64,000 nt of DNA from Nelumbo lutea (GCA_022828595.1 JAKGHH010000001.1:75078401-75142400); one strand, 5' to 3'. Counted from the stretch's first letter, positions 45,301 through 56,651 are shown. Numbers and translations: made by a program. The notes: generated by a model from the letters alone, not told the origin.

Positions 45301-45779
45301 GTTCTCCTCGTCAATCTGTCCTAGAAGACACAATGAGAAGGAAAGAAAGTTATACTACAGTTCAAGTTTTTTGTAAGCTTTGAAACAGACAACAGATTTG
45401 AGGTAAGACTAGGAACATGTAGGACTGATTTAAGAGAGAGATCCTTGCTTAGGTCAACCACCCCTTTTCCAGAGATGGTGGAGAGGGACCCATCAGCTAC
45501 TCTCATCTTATCCTGGCCAGACAACAGATGATATGTGGAGAATAAGGAGGACATATGTGTCATATGGTCAGTGGCTCCTGAATCAATCACCCAAGAGGTA
45601 GAGTTAATGGAACTAGATGCACTAAATGCAGAGGTTGTACCTGATTTGGCAAGAGAGGTGGAAGCTAAAGAATTGTTCTTCAGACGGGCTAATGACCGGC
45701 TGAGAACCTCTACCTCACTAGCTGTGAAGCCCAAAGTACTTGGTCCAGAGGAGTCGGCAGCCTGCCTTGCGGTGGAAGA
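42350..45779 (-). pseudogene. Protease-integrase-RT-RNase H of A2
   Basis: The minus strand carries protease WVIDSGATDHMT (about 45575), pre-integrase LWHARLGHLSFSSLA, integrase (VHSDVWGPSPIVSID, FRSDNAAEYF, TPQQNGVAERKNRHL), the RT core ([14 protein letters not shown]) with intact YVDD near 43295, and RNase H (WRSKKQNVVARSSAEAEYRA). In-frame stops are at 45321, 44322, 43551, 42987 and 42539, and a 2-bp deletion near 42855 shifts frame before RNase H. Most stops are TAG at positions where A1 has CAG. Confidence 0.9.
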
Positions 45780-46766
45780 CTACACTGTCTGAATACTCTG
45801 TGAGTTGTCACTACTGTTGTTAGTGACAAGATTCCCACTTGCTATGTGGCCCTTATGTTGCCTTTTGTCCTTTCTCAGAGCAACTGGCTTCAGATGAGGG
45901 TACAGGACCCAACATTTCTCCTTTGTGTGTTTATCACCACCACAATGTGTACACTTGAGGGACTTCTTGTCTGAAAATCTATTCCCCTTAGTGGAGACTA
46001 AGGCTGAATGTTCTCCAGGTAGTTCTGTTGACTGTGTCTGGAAGTCAACTTGCATCTCCTTTCTCCTTACTTCTTCATTCCTCACCAGGTAGTAGACATG
46101 GTGAAGCTCAGGTAATTCATCTCTCCCTAGAATCTGTGACCTTATACCTTCATATACAGGGTCAAGACCCACCAGAAACTTGAAGGCTCTGCCTTCCTCA
46201 ATCTGCTTATCATGCCTCCCCTTATCATTAGCATTTTCCCAATCCAAGATCAAATGGTGGTCAAGCTCTTCCCAGAGGCCTTCCAGTGTTGCAAAGTAGG
46301 TTGCCACGGACATGTCTCCTTGCCTTAGGGCTGCAATGTCTTGGTTCAGCCTGTAGATTCTAGCATTGTTCTTTTTCTGGCCATATGTCTTAGATACTTT
46401 CTCCCAAATTTTAGCAGCTGTGGGGAAGTGATGAACAGTTCTGGCCACCCTAGGTGTCATAGAGGCCAGCAACCAAGACATGACTGTGGCATTTTCCTTG
46501 CGCCACACTGTGTAATCAGGACTGCCAATTTCTGGTTGTTTCTTGTCTCCATCCAAATAGCCTGTGAGGTTACAAGAGGTAATGAACAGCATTGCTGAGA
46601 CAGACCACTCTTTGAAGTTATACTCATCTAGCAGCACACTTGTAATCTGCAAGCTGTGCAGATTAGGGTTTTCCAGGTTTGAGGACCTTGTAACAGGTCT
46701 GTTATCTCTAGAGGAAACTTCACCGGATAGTGAGGACATCCTGACTTCAGTCCAAGAGTTGTTCAC
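45780..46766 (-). pseudogene. Gag of A2 (open for 328 codons)
   Basis: It opens at minus-strand ATG 46766 (MNNSWTEVRMSSLSGEVSSR) and is open to a TAG at 45780. It contains ITSVLLDEYNFKEWSVSAM, the typical UBN2-like gag core (QDIAALRQGDMSVATYFATL) and an intact knuckle CTHCGGDKHTKEKC (about 45910-45955). The stop truncates the natural gag-pol frame, which continues downstream. This is the longest undamaged gag in the window. Confidence 0.9.
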
Positions 46767-47429
46767 AGTACTATAGGTGATTCTGTTAAGGACTGGCCAA
46801 ATTGGTCACTGTGTTCACAGTACGGGTACAGTTGCAAGTAGAGGTTTGTAACTGAACCAGTTCACAGTGTTGGTAAAAGTTTAAGGCTGCAACTGTGTGG
46901 TGCAAAAGTTTCCGCAGTTCTGGTAAAAGGTAAAGGTCTGTAACTGAAGCAGTTCAGTCCAAGAGTAGGGCTGATAACCGACCTGAAGAAAATCTGTAAC
47001 TGAAGTTGAAGGAACTAAGTCTTTACCACTTGTCCTGATGCACCAAGACTGCAACTGAAGTTGAAGGAGCTAAGTCTTTACCACTTGTTCTGCACAAGTC
47101 TTGCTGGAGCACGAAGCTGCAACTGTAGAGGAAGTTCTCCCCCTCTCGGCTAGTGCTAGGACTGCTGAATCAGCCCTCAACCAGGTCTGTCCTATACAGA
47201 CCTCACTTAGTAGCCCAATAGCTACTACTTGCTGGTGTAATCTAGTAGGACATCTACTTCTGGGTCTTACTTCCCTTGAGTCCTACAACCAAGAGAAACC
47301 CTAGGTTCGAACTTGCTTTACTCTCTTACACTCCTAGGTCTTCACTACAGCAACCCAGAAAAGGAAGAGAGAAGATGAAAGGACAGCAAGAGAAAAGAGT
47401 GCGCCTGCTGAAAATAGGAAGGAGCTAAT
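46767..47429 (-). other. Leader of A2
   Basis: This 663-bp leader is collinear with that of A1, including AACTGAACCAGTTCACAG and repeated CAACTGAAGTTGAAGGA units (near 46995 and 47055). Confidence 0.7.
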
Positions 47430-47441
47430 GCTCTGATACCA
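47430..47441 (-). other. Primer binding site of A2
   Basis: GCTCTGATACCA on + is TGGTATCAGAGC on the minus strand, next to the 5' LTR. Confidence 0.9.
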
Positions 47442-47738
47442 TGTAATCTGAAGAGCTATACTCGAAGTAGCAAGGAGGAGAAGAGAACCACAGAACTGAA
47501 GAGAATGTCGAACTGTTCTATCCAGTCGACCAGTCCTTTATTTATAGATGAATATGGTACAAGGTACAAGAAATTACTGGGATGCCCCTGATTAGTGATG
47601 GGACACCCAGATGACTTAAATCATTAAACAGGATTAGGCCCAGGCCCATTAACACAAGCCCAGTTACAAGATAAGTTAAACATAAGAATGGGCTAATAAG
47701 AACTCTTATCAGCCGAACATTACTCTAACATTCTAACA
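47442..47738 (-). repeat. 5' LTR of A2
   Basis: This 297-bp LTR is collinear with the 3' LTR; the outer flank is ATGCT. Confidence 0.92.
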
Positions 47739-47743
47739 ATGCT

Positions 47744-47886
47744 ATTTGTTACTCCCCCTTAGTTGTAACCAGCACACTCCGCCTACTTTCCTCGGACTGA
47801 ACAAGGGCATGTACTTCTTGGACTGAAGGCAACTCTTTACTTCCTAAGATTTGAACTCTAAGTGGTTCATATACGGGGTTTAGTCC
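47744..47886 (-). pseudogene. Gag segment of E between A2 and H1
   Basis: The minus strand reads GLNPVYEPLRVQILGSKELPS and VQEVHALVQSEESRRSV. It rejoins the 50217 segment when H1 is removed. Confidence 0.75.
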
Positions 47887-48161
47887 TGTTAAAGTGAGCC
47901 AAATAGGGGTAGTTTAGTCATCTCATGTTTGCTAAGTACCATGCTTATGCGGCAGTTTTATTAGAGATACTCTACCCCACACTTAAGTAAGGGCAGTTTA
48001 GTCTTTGTAAACATTATTACAACCTAATAAACATTAGGGGGTCGAATGAATGAGTGATTATGTAGTTTTGACTAAACCCTCCTGTTCTCTCTTTTCTTCT
48101 TCTTCTTCTTCTTCTTCTTCCTTCTCTCCTAGTTCGGGTTACTGTAGCTGCATTCAAAACA
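47887..48161 (+). repeat. 5' LTR of H1
   Basis: It runs from TGTTAAAGTGAGCC to GCATTCAAAACA, with a CTT microsatellite at about 48098-48121. Confidence 0.9.
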
Positions 48162-48173
48162 TGGTATCAGAGC
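48162..48173 (+). other. Primer binding site of H1
   Basis: TGGTATCAGAGC directly follows the LTR. Confidence 0.88.
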
Positions 48174-49929
48174 GTATGCACATCGAACGACACCGGCTCC
48201 TCCTCCAGCTTCTACCTCATCTGCTGATCCTCTCCTGGCTCCTATTGTTGATCCTTCAGACCTTGACCTACCCATTGCCTTACAGAAAGGTAAACGCAGT
48301 TCTATCCTCCATCCCATTTCCAATTTTGTTTCATTATCTCGTCTTTCTACCTCACATTGCCAGTTTGTTTCACTTTTGTCCTTTATTTCCATACCTAACA
48401 ATGTTCAAGAAGCTCTTAGTTCACCTAGGTGGCGGTGGGCAATGGAGGAGGAACTTTCTGCTCTTCAACATACTCAAATGTGGGAACTTACTACTCTTCC
48501 ACCTGGTAAGCATGTTGTGGGCTGTAAATGGGTGTATACTGTGAAATACTTGCCAGATGATAGTGTGGAACGTCTGAAGGCTAGACTTGTTGCTAAAGGT
48601 TACTCACAGTTGTATGGAGTGGACTACCTGGAGACATTCTCTCCGGTGGCTAAGATTGGTTCTGTTCGTGTACTAATTTACCTGGCAGTTATGTATGATT
48701 GGCCTCTGTTTCAGCTTGATATAAAGAATGTCTTCCTCCATGGTGATCTTGTGGAGGAGGTATACATGGAGCAACCACCTGGGTTTGTTGCTCAGGGGGA
48801 GGATGGTAAGGTATGCAGATTTAAGAAGGCAATTTATGGGTTGAAGCAATCACCACGTGCTTGGTTCGGGAAGTTCAGTGAAGTGGTGAAGAGTTTTGGA
48901 ATGAAGCAACGCCAGGTTGATCACTCAGTGTTCAGCTATGACTCTGAAGCTGGAAAATTCCTATTAGTGGTCTATGTGGATGATATTGTCATTACTGGCA
49001 GTGATAAATTGGGGATTGGCAAACTAAAGGTATTTCTGCAAAATCATTTCCAAACAAAAGATCTTGGAACATTAAAGTATTTCTTGGGAATAGAATTTTT
49101 TAGGTCAAAACAAGGTGTAAATCTGTGCCAAAGAAAATATGTTCTTGATCTATTGGAAGAAACAGGATTGTTAGGTGCAAAACTGGTTGAGACCCCTTTG
49201 GAACCAAATGTTAAGTTGAGCAGTGATACAGGAGAAGTATTTGAAGATCCTGGAAGGTATAGACGACTAGTGGGGAAGCTGAACTATCTGACTATCATGA
49301 GACCTGACATATCCTTTGCAGTCAGTGTGGTGAGCCAATTCATGCAGAACCCTCGTATACCACACTGGGATGCAGTTCTTAGAATTGTAAGGTAACTGAA
49401 AGGAGCTCCAGGCCGTGGACTATTGTATAAACCTGGAGGGAAACTTGAAGTAGTGGGGTATACAGATGCAGACTGGGTAGGCTCAGTGAATGATAGAAGA
49501 TCTACTACAGGCTATTGCACATTCCTTGGAGGAAATCTTGTGACATGGAAGAGTAAAAAACAGACAGTTGTGGCTAGAAGTAATGTTGAAGCTGAGTATA
49601 GGGCCACTGCACATACTACCTGTGAGTTAGTGTGGTTGAGGAATCTTCTACATGAAATTGGGTTTCACATGGATAAACCTATGAGACTGTATTGTGACAA
49701 CCAAGCTGCACTCCATATCTCCTCCAATCCTGTATTTCATGAGAGAACAAAGCACATAGAGGTTGATTGCCACTTTGTGAGGGATAAGGTCCTTGCTGGA
49801 GAAATAAACACAGAACATGTGAGCTCGAATGATCAATGGGCAGATTTGTTTACAAAAGCTCTAAGCTCAGGGAAAGTGAACTATCTATGTAACAAGCTGG
49901 GATTATATGATATATATTCTCCAGCTTGA
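48174..49929 (+). pseudogene. RT-RNase H of H1, open except for one stop
   Basis: One frame runs from the linker (DLDLPIALQKGKRSSILHP near 48265) through RT (MEEELSALQHTQMWELTTL, FQLDIKNVFLHGDLVEEVYM, YGLKQSPRAWFGKF, YVDDIVITG near 48975, LKYFLGIEFFRSK) and RNase H (YTDADWVGSVNDRRSTTGYC, LYCDNQAALHISSNP, HVSSNDQWADLF) to NKLGLYDIYSPA. The only break seen is TAA at 49393, where D1 has TAC. No start region or gag precedes it, so no normal polyprotein is made. RT catalytic residues look intact. Confidence 0.88.
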
Positions 49930-49936
49930 GGGGGAG
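49928..49936 (+). other. Polypurine tract of H1
   Basis: GAGGGGGAG overlaps the RNase H stop codon and precedes the 3' LTR. Confidence 0.85.
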
Positions 49937-50211
49937 TGTTAAAGTGAGCCGAATCGGGGTAGTTTAGTCATCTCATGTTTGCTAAGTACCTTGCTTATGT
50001 GGCAGTTTTATTAGAGATACTCTGCCCCACACTTAAGTAAGGGCAGTTTAGTCTTTGTAAACATTATTAGAACCTAATAAACATTAGGGGGTCGAATGAA
50101 TGAGTGATTAACTAGTTTCAACTAAACCCTCATGTTCTCTCTTTTCTTCTTCTTCTTCTTCTTCTTCTTCCTTCTCTCCTGGTTCGGGTTACTGTAGCTG
50201 CATTCAAAACA
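49937..50211 (+). repeat. 3' LTR of H1
   Basis: This 275-bp LTR is collinear with the 5' LTR. It ends TTCAAAACA followed by AGTCC. Confidence 0.9.
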
Positions 50212-50216
50212 AGTCC

Positions 50217-50725
50217 CAACAAGAAGGCAAAAACCCAATGCTAATAAACTAGCTTCTTATAAGCTCTAGCATCATCATCATGTTTCCATTCTATAGCTTG
50301 ATAGTGGTCTAATTCCCTTGTTTACAGGTTAAGGATTCAGCTTGTAGCTGGTAGATCTTGGCATAGTGTCTTTGCTTAGAATAGGTGGTTTTGGCCTGTT
50401 CCCAAATCTCACTCATAGTGTCTGCCCTCATAAAGTTCTTCACATTAGATTCCATGGCTGCAAGAAGCCAAGACATCACCATACTGTTTTCTTGGTCCCA
50501 CCGATTATGTTCAGCAGTCCTACTCTTGGGTTCTTTCAACCTTCCATTTATGTAACCAGCTTTTCCCCTCACTATTACATAGAGTTTTACACCTTTGGCC
50601 CACTTTAGGTAGTTTAGGTCATTTAAAGGGGTGATTGGCATAGGGAACATCATACCTTCAGCCCCCATACCAGCCGTACTACGGGTTGATGTAACTCCAG
50701 ATGAGGCAGAATCATCATTCGCCAT
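50217..50725 (-). pseudogene. Gag N-terminal part of E
   Basis: The minus strand is open from ATG 50725 (MANDDSASSGVTSTRS) through LNDLNYLKWAKGVKLYVIVR, RGKAGYINGRLKEPKSRTAE and WDQENSMVMSWLLAAMESNV to KIYQLQAESLTCKQGN, where a stop occurs (50309). It is clearly the same gag type as B1 and better preserved there. Confidence 0.8.
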
Positions 50726-51299
50726 TGGCAAAAAGCAGGTCACAAGTCAAAAGACAAGGGTTGCAGGTAACAAGACCAGTCGTCACAAAAGGACTACCTC
50801 TCACAGTCACACTTTTGAGGTCTACTGGTAGCAACTAAACAGTCCAAAAAACCAGTCCAGAAATGGTTCAGATATAAAGAGAACTCTGCTGTAATCTACT
50901 ACTAGTCCAAAAACCAGTCCAGAAATCATTCGGATATAAAGAGAACACTGCTGTAATCTACTACGAGTCCAAACGAATTGAAAAATAGTCACTATTGGAC
51001 TACACACTTCACACACCAATCAGTCATAGCTCATATCTATCACAAAGGGGATCACACACCCCTGTACAGCACCTGTACGAAGATGCAAAAAAAACATGAC
51101 TAAGCCTTCACAACATCAGCCAACAAGGAGAAAAAAAGGCTTCACAGCATCAGCCTCCTCCTACTAGGGCCAAAACATCAAGAAGAGATAGTTCTGATCA
51201 GACGATTAGGGTTTCTTGTCCTTACTGTTCAGAAGATCATAAGTCTGAGTTGAAGAGATGCGATCCAGAAGAAAAAATGACTCCTATTGCCTAGATTTG
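50726..51299 (-). other. Leader of E
   Basis: This roughly 570-bp untranslated leader contains a tandem-like repetition of AGTCCAAAAACCAGTCCAGAAA units (50836-50945, about 68 bp apart). I see no coding similarity in it. Confidence 0.55.
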
Positions 51300-51311
51300 C
51301 GCTTCCATACC

Positions 51312-51543
51312 ATGCAGTCGTACAAGAATAGAGAGAGAGGAGTGAGAGGAGAGAAGAGAGGAGAAGAGAAGGGGGAGAAAGATGTGTGATAGTCAAAAAA
51401 TCAGGCTGGCGGTGCCCAGCTTCTCTTTTATATTAATATGATGTAACAATATATAAAAAAGAACATTACAAGTAGGTTGCTAGCATCCCACCCTAAACAT
51501 AAAACTTAAGTAAAGAAAAGAACATGCTGACAGCAATCTAACA
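51312..51543 (-). repeat. 5' LTR of E
   Basis: The minus strand starts TGTTAGATTGCTGTC (51543) and ends before a decayed PBS (CTTCCATACCA on +, about 51300-51311). It has the family-B phrase GGCTGGCGGTGCCCAGC (51390-51420) and a GA-rich tract on the + strand. Confidence 0.65.
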
Positions 51544-51559
51544 ACAAGAACAGATACTC

Positions 51560-54143
51560 AAACTTCCATTCGGACATTTGGGATCTAAACAAAGTAGTGT
51601 CTTATAATGGTTATAAGTACTTTGTAATTTTTGTTGATGATTATTCAAGGATGGCACGGCTTTACCTTATGAAAGAAAGGAGTGAATTGTTTTCTATCTT
51701 CCAAAAATTTTATGTTGAGATTCGCAATCAATTTGGTGTACACATTAATATTCTTCATTCTGATAATGGCCATGAGTATTTTTACACACCATTTCAGGAA
51801 TATTTCGAACATGGCATTATCCATAAAACCTCGTGTTCCTACACCCTTCAGCAAAATAGGGTGGTTGAGAGAAAGAACCGTCATCTTTTGGAAATTGCTC
51901 AGTCCCTCTTACATCATATGAATGTTCCCAAACACTTTTGGAGTGATGTTGTACTTACATCTTACTTTCTCATTAATCGTATGCCCATGTCCATCCTTGA
52001 TGGTCATTCTCCATTCTCGGTTTTGTTTCCTACTTTGTCTCCTTTTCCTCTTACTCCTAGGGTTTTTGGGTGTGTGTGTTTTATCCATAATCTTGGGCCT
52101 GGAATGGACAAGTTAGATGCTCAATCCACTAAGTGTATCTTCCTTGACTATTCTAGGACTCAAAAAGGGTATGTGTAAAAACCTCAGTTCCTGTCATTCT
52201 TTTGTGTGTCCTGATGTTACGTTCTTTGAGTCTGTTCCTTTTTTCTCTGGGTCGGATTTTCTTCTCTTTCATCACCTCCTCTTCTAGTTCCTATTGAGGA
52301 CTCCATTCCTCTTGTTCCAGTTGTGACCAAGTCTTTGCCTCCAGTGCAACTTCCTGTTGAAGGACCACCATCAGGCAAGTGTATACGCATCCTCAGCTAC
52401 CTGCTCCTCCCCTAGCTTCGTCACAGTCGACAAATCCGACAATTGTTCCCATCCCAACCCCACCCCCTGTTTCTGAAGATCTTCCTATTGCTTTGTGGAA
52501 AGGTAAACACAATTGCACTCTTCACCCTTCCAATCATATTTCTGTATCTCACCTTTCGGCTTCCCATTGCCAATTTGTTTCTATGTTATCCTCTGTCTTT
52601 GTTCTCAAGGATGTCCAAAAAGCTCTTACTTCTCCAGGGTGGCTCCAAGCAATGGAGGAAGAACTCTTGCCCTAACTTGTACTTATACGTGAGACCTCAC
52701 CACTCTTCTGCCTGGCAAGCATGTTACTGGTTTAAGTGGGTGTACACTGTTAAGTATTTACCTAATGGGAGTGTTGAGCGGTTGAAATCTTGGTTGGTTG
52801 CCAAAGGTTATTCACAACTATATGGTATCAATTACATAGACACCTTCTCCCTTGTTGCCAAGGTTGGCTCTGTTCGTGTTCTAATCTCCCTTGCTGCTAT
52901 GTATGATTGACCCTTGTTTCATCATGACATCAAGAATGCTTTTTTACATGGTGATCTCCTTGAGGAAGTGTACATGGAGCAACCACCAGGGTTTGTTGCT
53001 CAGAGGGAGGGTGGTAAGGTATGTAGACGTAAGAAGGCTACTTATGGGCTTAAACAATCTCCCTGTGCATGGTTTGGCAAATTCAGTGAAGTGGTGGAGA
53101 AATTTGGCATGAAATAGTGTCAAGTTAACCATTCCGTATTCAGCTATGAGTTTAGTGCTGGGATGATTTTATTGGTGGTATATGTAGATGATATTGTTAT
53201 CATCGGCAGTGATAGACCAGGGATTGATAGGTTGAAGACTTACTTGCATGATCACTTCCAGACAAAGGATCTTGACAAATTAAGAAACGTATTAGGGGTA
53301 GAACTAGTGAGGTCCAAGCATGGTATTATTTTGTGCTAGAGGAAATATGTTCTTGATCTACTAGAGGAGACAGGGTTGTTAGGTGCCAGACTAGCTGAAA
53401 CACCCACGGAACCAAATGTCAAGTTGTGTAGTGATGCAAGCGAGGAATTTGAAGACCCTGGAAGTTATAGAAGGTCGGTAGGTAAGTTGAATTACCTAGC
53501 CATCATTCGACCTGATATTTCATTTGCATTTAGTGTAGTGAGTCAGTTTATGCAAAATCCTCAAATTCCACATTGGGAGACAGTTCTAAGGATTGTATGT
53601 TACTTGAAGGGAGCTCCAGGTCGTGGTTTGTTATATAAGAGTGGAGGAAGTCTTGAAATAGAGGGATACATGGATGTTGACTGGGCCAGTTCCATATCTG
53701 GCAAAAGGTCCACTATAGGGTATTGCACTTTTCTTGGTGGCAATCTAATGACATGGAAGAGTAAGAAGCAGATAGTGGTAGCAAGAAGCAGTGCGGAGGC
53801 TGAATATAGAGCCATGGCACACACAACATGTGAACTAGTGTGGTTGAAGCATCTCCTAGAGGAAATGGGGTACCGATTGACACTCCTAGGAAGCTATATT
53901 GTGATTATCAAGTTGCAGTTCATATCTCCTCTAATCCAGTGTTTCATGAAAGAACAAAGCATATAAAAGTTGGTTGCCACTTTGTACGAGAGAAGGTGCT
54001 TAATGGAATGATAAGTACAACATATGTGAATACAGGAAATCAATGGGTAGATTAGTTTACCAAAGGGTTGAGTCGGGGAAGAGTGGACTACATATGTAAC
54101 AAGCTGGGACTATACGACATATACTCACCAGCTTGAGAGGGAG
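51560..54143 (+). mobile_element. Copia remnant I (family D relative), integrase to RNase H
   Basis: This is a 5'-truncated plus-strand remnant. Integrase is HSDIWDLNKVVSYNGYKYF (51567 on), QNRVVERKNRHLLEIA and YFLINRMPMSIL. A frame-broken proline-rich linker follows, then RT (SVERLKSWLVAKGYSQLYG, KNAFLHGDLLEEVYM, VYVDDIVIIG near 53180) and RNase H (WKSKKQIVVARSSAEAEYRA, FHERTKHIKVGCHFVREK). There are many stops (for example 52674, 52908, 53115, 53337, 54053) and frameshifts. The polypurine tract is weakened to GAGAGGGAG (54135-54143). Confidence 0.82.
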
Positions 54144-54255
54144 TGTTAGAGTCAACTGTAGAGGGGTAGTATAGTCAATTTACATTAAGTTATATGTTGG
54201 ATGTAATTACAATTAGGTCTTAAGTTAGTTGATGTGTCTCTCACTTAAGTGAGGG
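54144..54255 (+). repeat. Truncated 3' LTR of remnant I
   Basis: It starts TGTTAGAGTCAACTGTAG after the polypurine tract. Sequence resembling an LTR interior continues to about 54255, then a second purine tract (GAGGGGGAG, 54251-54259) and unassigned sequence follow up to 54320. The end is uncertain. Confidence 0.5.
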
Positions 54256-54320
54256 GGAGTTTGAAATTGATAAAGTTCAGATTTGCACTAGTATTCAATT
54301 AGGAACAATAATAGAAAGAT

Positions 54321-55099
54321 ATTAAAGGAGATAGAAGAGAGAAGAAGAAGAGAAGAAAAGACTAGTTCGAATAAGAGAGAAAATCACTCTCTCTAGCCGG
54401 CCATGTTTATATTTATAGTTTTCTATAATAAAACAAAATGACTGTTATGCCCCTACTTAAGTACGGGACACATCACTCAACTTAAACATTACACCTCACT
54501 CCAAAAACGTTTGGGTACATTCATATGGTGTAAAAGGGACCAAGCGGTTTCCAAAAGATGGTAGTTCTTTCTCTCAGCCACCCTATTTTGTTATTGGGTG
54601 TAGGTACATGTGGTCTAATGGATAATGCCATGTTGTTCCAAATACTCCTGAAATGGTGTATAAAAGTATTCTCAGTCATTATCAGAACGAAGAATCTTAA
54701 TGTATACACCATTAAAGGAGATAGAAGAGAGAAGAAGAAGAGAAGAAAAGACTAGTTCGAATAAGAGAGAAAATCACTCTCTCTAGCCGGCCATGTTTAT
54801 ATTTATAGTTTTCTATAATAAAACAAAATGACTGTTATGCCCCTACTTAAGTATGGGACACATCACTCAACTTAAACATTACACCTCACTCCAAAAACGT
54901 TTGGGTACATTCATATGGTGTAAAAGGGACCAAGCGGTTTCCAAAAGATGGTGGTTCTTTCTCTCAGCCACCCTATTTTGTTATGGGGTGTAGGTACATG
55001 TGGTCTAATGGATAATGCCATTTGTTCCAAATACTCCTGAAATGGTGTATAAAAGTATTCTCAGTCATTATCAGAATGAAGAATCTTAATGTATACACC
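54321..55099 (-). repeat. 390-bp tandem duplication in J
   Basis: The units 54321-54710 and 54711-55099 both start ATTAAAGGAGATAGAAGAG and end CTTAATGTATACACC, with about 4 differences. Each unit holds LTR-like sequence plus the integrase segment around MNVPKRF, so the duplication spans the integrase-LTR deletion joint. Confidence 0.88.
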
Positions 55100-56323
55100 A
55101 AATTGATTGCTGATTTTAGCATATATTTTTTGGAACATGGAAAACAATTCACTCCTTTCTTTCATAAGATAAAGTTATGTCATGTTTGAATAATCATCAA
55201 TAAAAATTATAAAGTATTTGTAATCATTGTATGACACTATTTTATTTGGACCCCAAATGTCTAAATGAACTAAAGAAAAATGACTCAACATACGTTTATC
55301 AACCCTAGGACTAAAGGGAACATGATGATACTAACATGACTCACAATCCAAAACAGAAAGGCAACTCAAGGACGGAACAAGTAACTTAAGTGCTTTAAGC
55401 GATGGATGGCTAAGTCTACAATGCCACTAGAGAGGAGAAAGAGATGTCTGAAGAGTCATTAACAAACCACTACCACCATCAAGATAATATAGTTCACCAG
55501 CTCCATGCCCTCCACCAAACTAACAGACATAAGATTAAAAGAAAATTTGGGAATGTACAAAACTGAGGACAGGGATAAAGAATCTATGTCAACATTACCA
55601 ACACTACATATAGAAGATGTGGAACCATTAGCAAGGGTAACAAAGTGTGATGTGGAGGATTGATAAAGGGAGGAAAACACACCTAGAGTCCTAGTCATGT
55701 GATTGGAGACTCCAGAGTCGATAATCTAATGGGGGGTCTGGAACTAGACAATCCATACCTGAATGTGCAAGGGTAGTTGTTTTTTGTTGAGGCGTGGCTT
55801 GGATAAACAGCTCATACTCATCATGTGGGACACTCATCATCTCCTTCTTGGAGGCATCCATAGATCTAGAAGGCATCTGATCAGATTGCTTAATATCCTG
55901 TCTTGAACTACCCTCACTAGCCATTGCATGATTTTCCCAAGTTGAAGGTGGGCCATGTAAATCATAACAAAAATTAATAGTGTGTCCTTCCATACCACTG
56001 TGTATACCTCCTCGGACCATTACTACGTCCTCTACCATGAGCTCCCCCCGAATCTCAACCTCCAATATGTCAACCACCACGATTTTACATGGGTCCACCA
56101 CCACCACCACTACGACAGGGCTGAAATCCCCGAGCTCCACCTTTGACTCCACAACCTCCCCCTCTTGTCACTGCAAAGGCAGATCTATCAAAGATATTCG
56201 AGTTCTCTGCGGGTCCAACAGAAATCTACCGAAGATGGGCAAACACCTCTTTTAGAGAGGGAAGAGCAGACTGACCTAGTATTTGTGCTCTCACCATTTC
56301 ATATTCAAGTTTCAGCCCTACTA
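55100..56323 (-). pseudogene. Gag to integrase remnant of J
   Basis: The minus-strand translation includes EYEMVRAQILGQSALPSLKE (56200-56310), a glycine-rich stretch, GHTINFCYDLHGPPSTWENH, SSYQSSTSHFVTLANGSTSS (near 55650), PKFSFNLMSVS and the integrase phrase around VSYNDYKYFI (about 55215). Stops and frameshifts occur throughout. It would be the structural protein and integrase of a family-D element. Confidence 0.75.
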
Positions 56324-56639
56324 TGTTATCCTTTTTTATCTTTTATGTTCTTTGCTGTAATGGGCCTTATTCTGGGCCTATTCTTTCTATGTTATGTTCT
56401 TTTAATTTCTTGCCCAACTAAGGGCCTCTTTGTAAATTATCAAAGTTTAACTTAATAAAATAGTGTTAGGGTGTAAGAGTGGAGATTAAGGTTCGAAACT
56501 CTCTTACTCTAAACCCCTATTGCTGCCATCTTCTTCTTCATCTTCTTCTCTTCCTTAGAATAATGATTTTTGTTATTTTATTTTGATTTCTGCATCTGTT
56601 CTAAACAGTCCTTTATTCTCAAAAGGTTGTTTTTCTTCT
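56324..56639 (+). repeat. 5' LTR of G
   Basis: It starts TGTTATCCTTTTTTATC, includes TAATGGGCCTTATTCTGGGCC (collinear with the F1 LTR) and ends TTTTTCTTCT directly before the PBS, so its 3' end is CT like F1. The left border is inferred from the J junction. Confidence 0.7.
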
Positions 56640-56651
56640 TGGTATCAGAGC
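56640..56651 (+). other. Primer binding site of G
   Basis: TGGTATCAGAGC follows the LTR. It is the standard form, unlike F1. Confidence 0.85.

Larger units (their letters stand above)
42044..47738 (-). mobile_element. Copia element A2 (family A), complete ends
   Basis: This is a 5,695-bp element with two 297-bp LTRs and perfect duplication ATGCT (42039-42043 and 47739-47743), inserted in gag of E. The LTRs differ at about 6 positions (about 2%). The pol frame is continuous for more than 3.7 kb apart from point-mutation stops, so it is the best preserved family-A copy. Confidence 0.93.
47887..50211 (+). mobile_element. Miniature copia H1 (family D relative) with only RT-RNase H
   Basis: This 2,325-bp element has 275-bp LTRs at both ends, PBS and polypurine tract, and perfect duplication AGTCC (47882-47886 and 50212-50216) in gag of E. 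The 1.77-kb interior begins just after the PBS with the integrase-RT linker, so leader, gag, protease and integrase are absent. The LTRs differ at about a dozen positions (about 4%). Confidence 0.9.
30964..51543 (-). mobile_element. Copia remnant E (family B, minus strand), split by four insertions
   Basis: E runs from a 5' LTR (51543) through gag, protease, integrase and the start of RT (30964). Its pieces are 50217-51543, 47744-47886, 41132-42043, 32856-33816 and 30964-31551. Removing H1 (TSD AGTCC), A2 (ATGCT), F1 (GAAAT) and the Mutator-like element restores continuous reading, for example AFLLGLNPVYEPL across H1 and MSDFHCQTCH across F1. The 3' half of RT, RNase H and the 3' LTR are lost at the junction with C. 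Confidence 0.82.
54321..56323 (-). mobile_element. Copia remnant J (family D relative, minus strand) with tandem duplication
   Basis: It carries minus-strand gag (56323-about 55740), protease/pre-integrase (to about 55350) and integrase (to about 54490) joined directly to LTR-like sequence (54321-54480), so RT and RNase H are missing. The gag has the Gly-rich RGG-like region and a partial knuckle GHTINFCYDLHGPPSTW as in D1. Its 5' end is cut by G at about 56323. Confidence 0.72.

Noticed and set aside
48050..48544. 164-codon plus-strand frame crossing the PBS of H1
   Set aside because: It runs out of frame relative to the clear RT frame and begins in the LTR, so it is a shadow.
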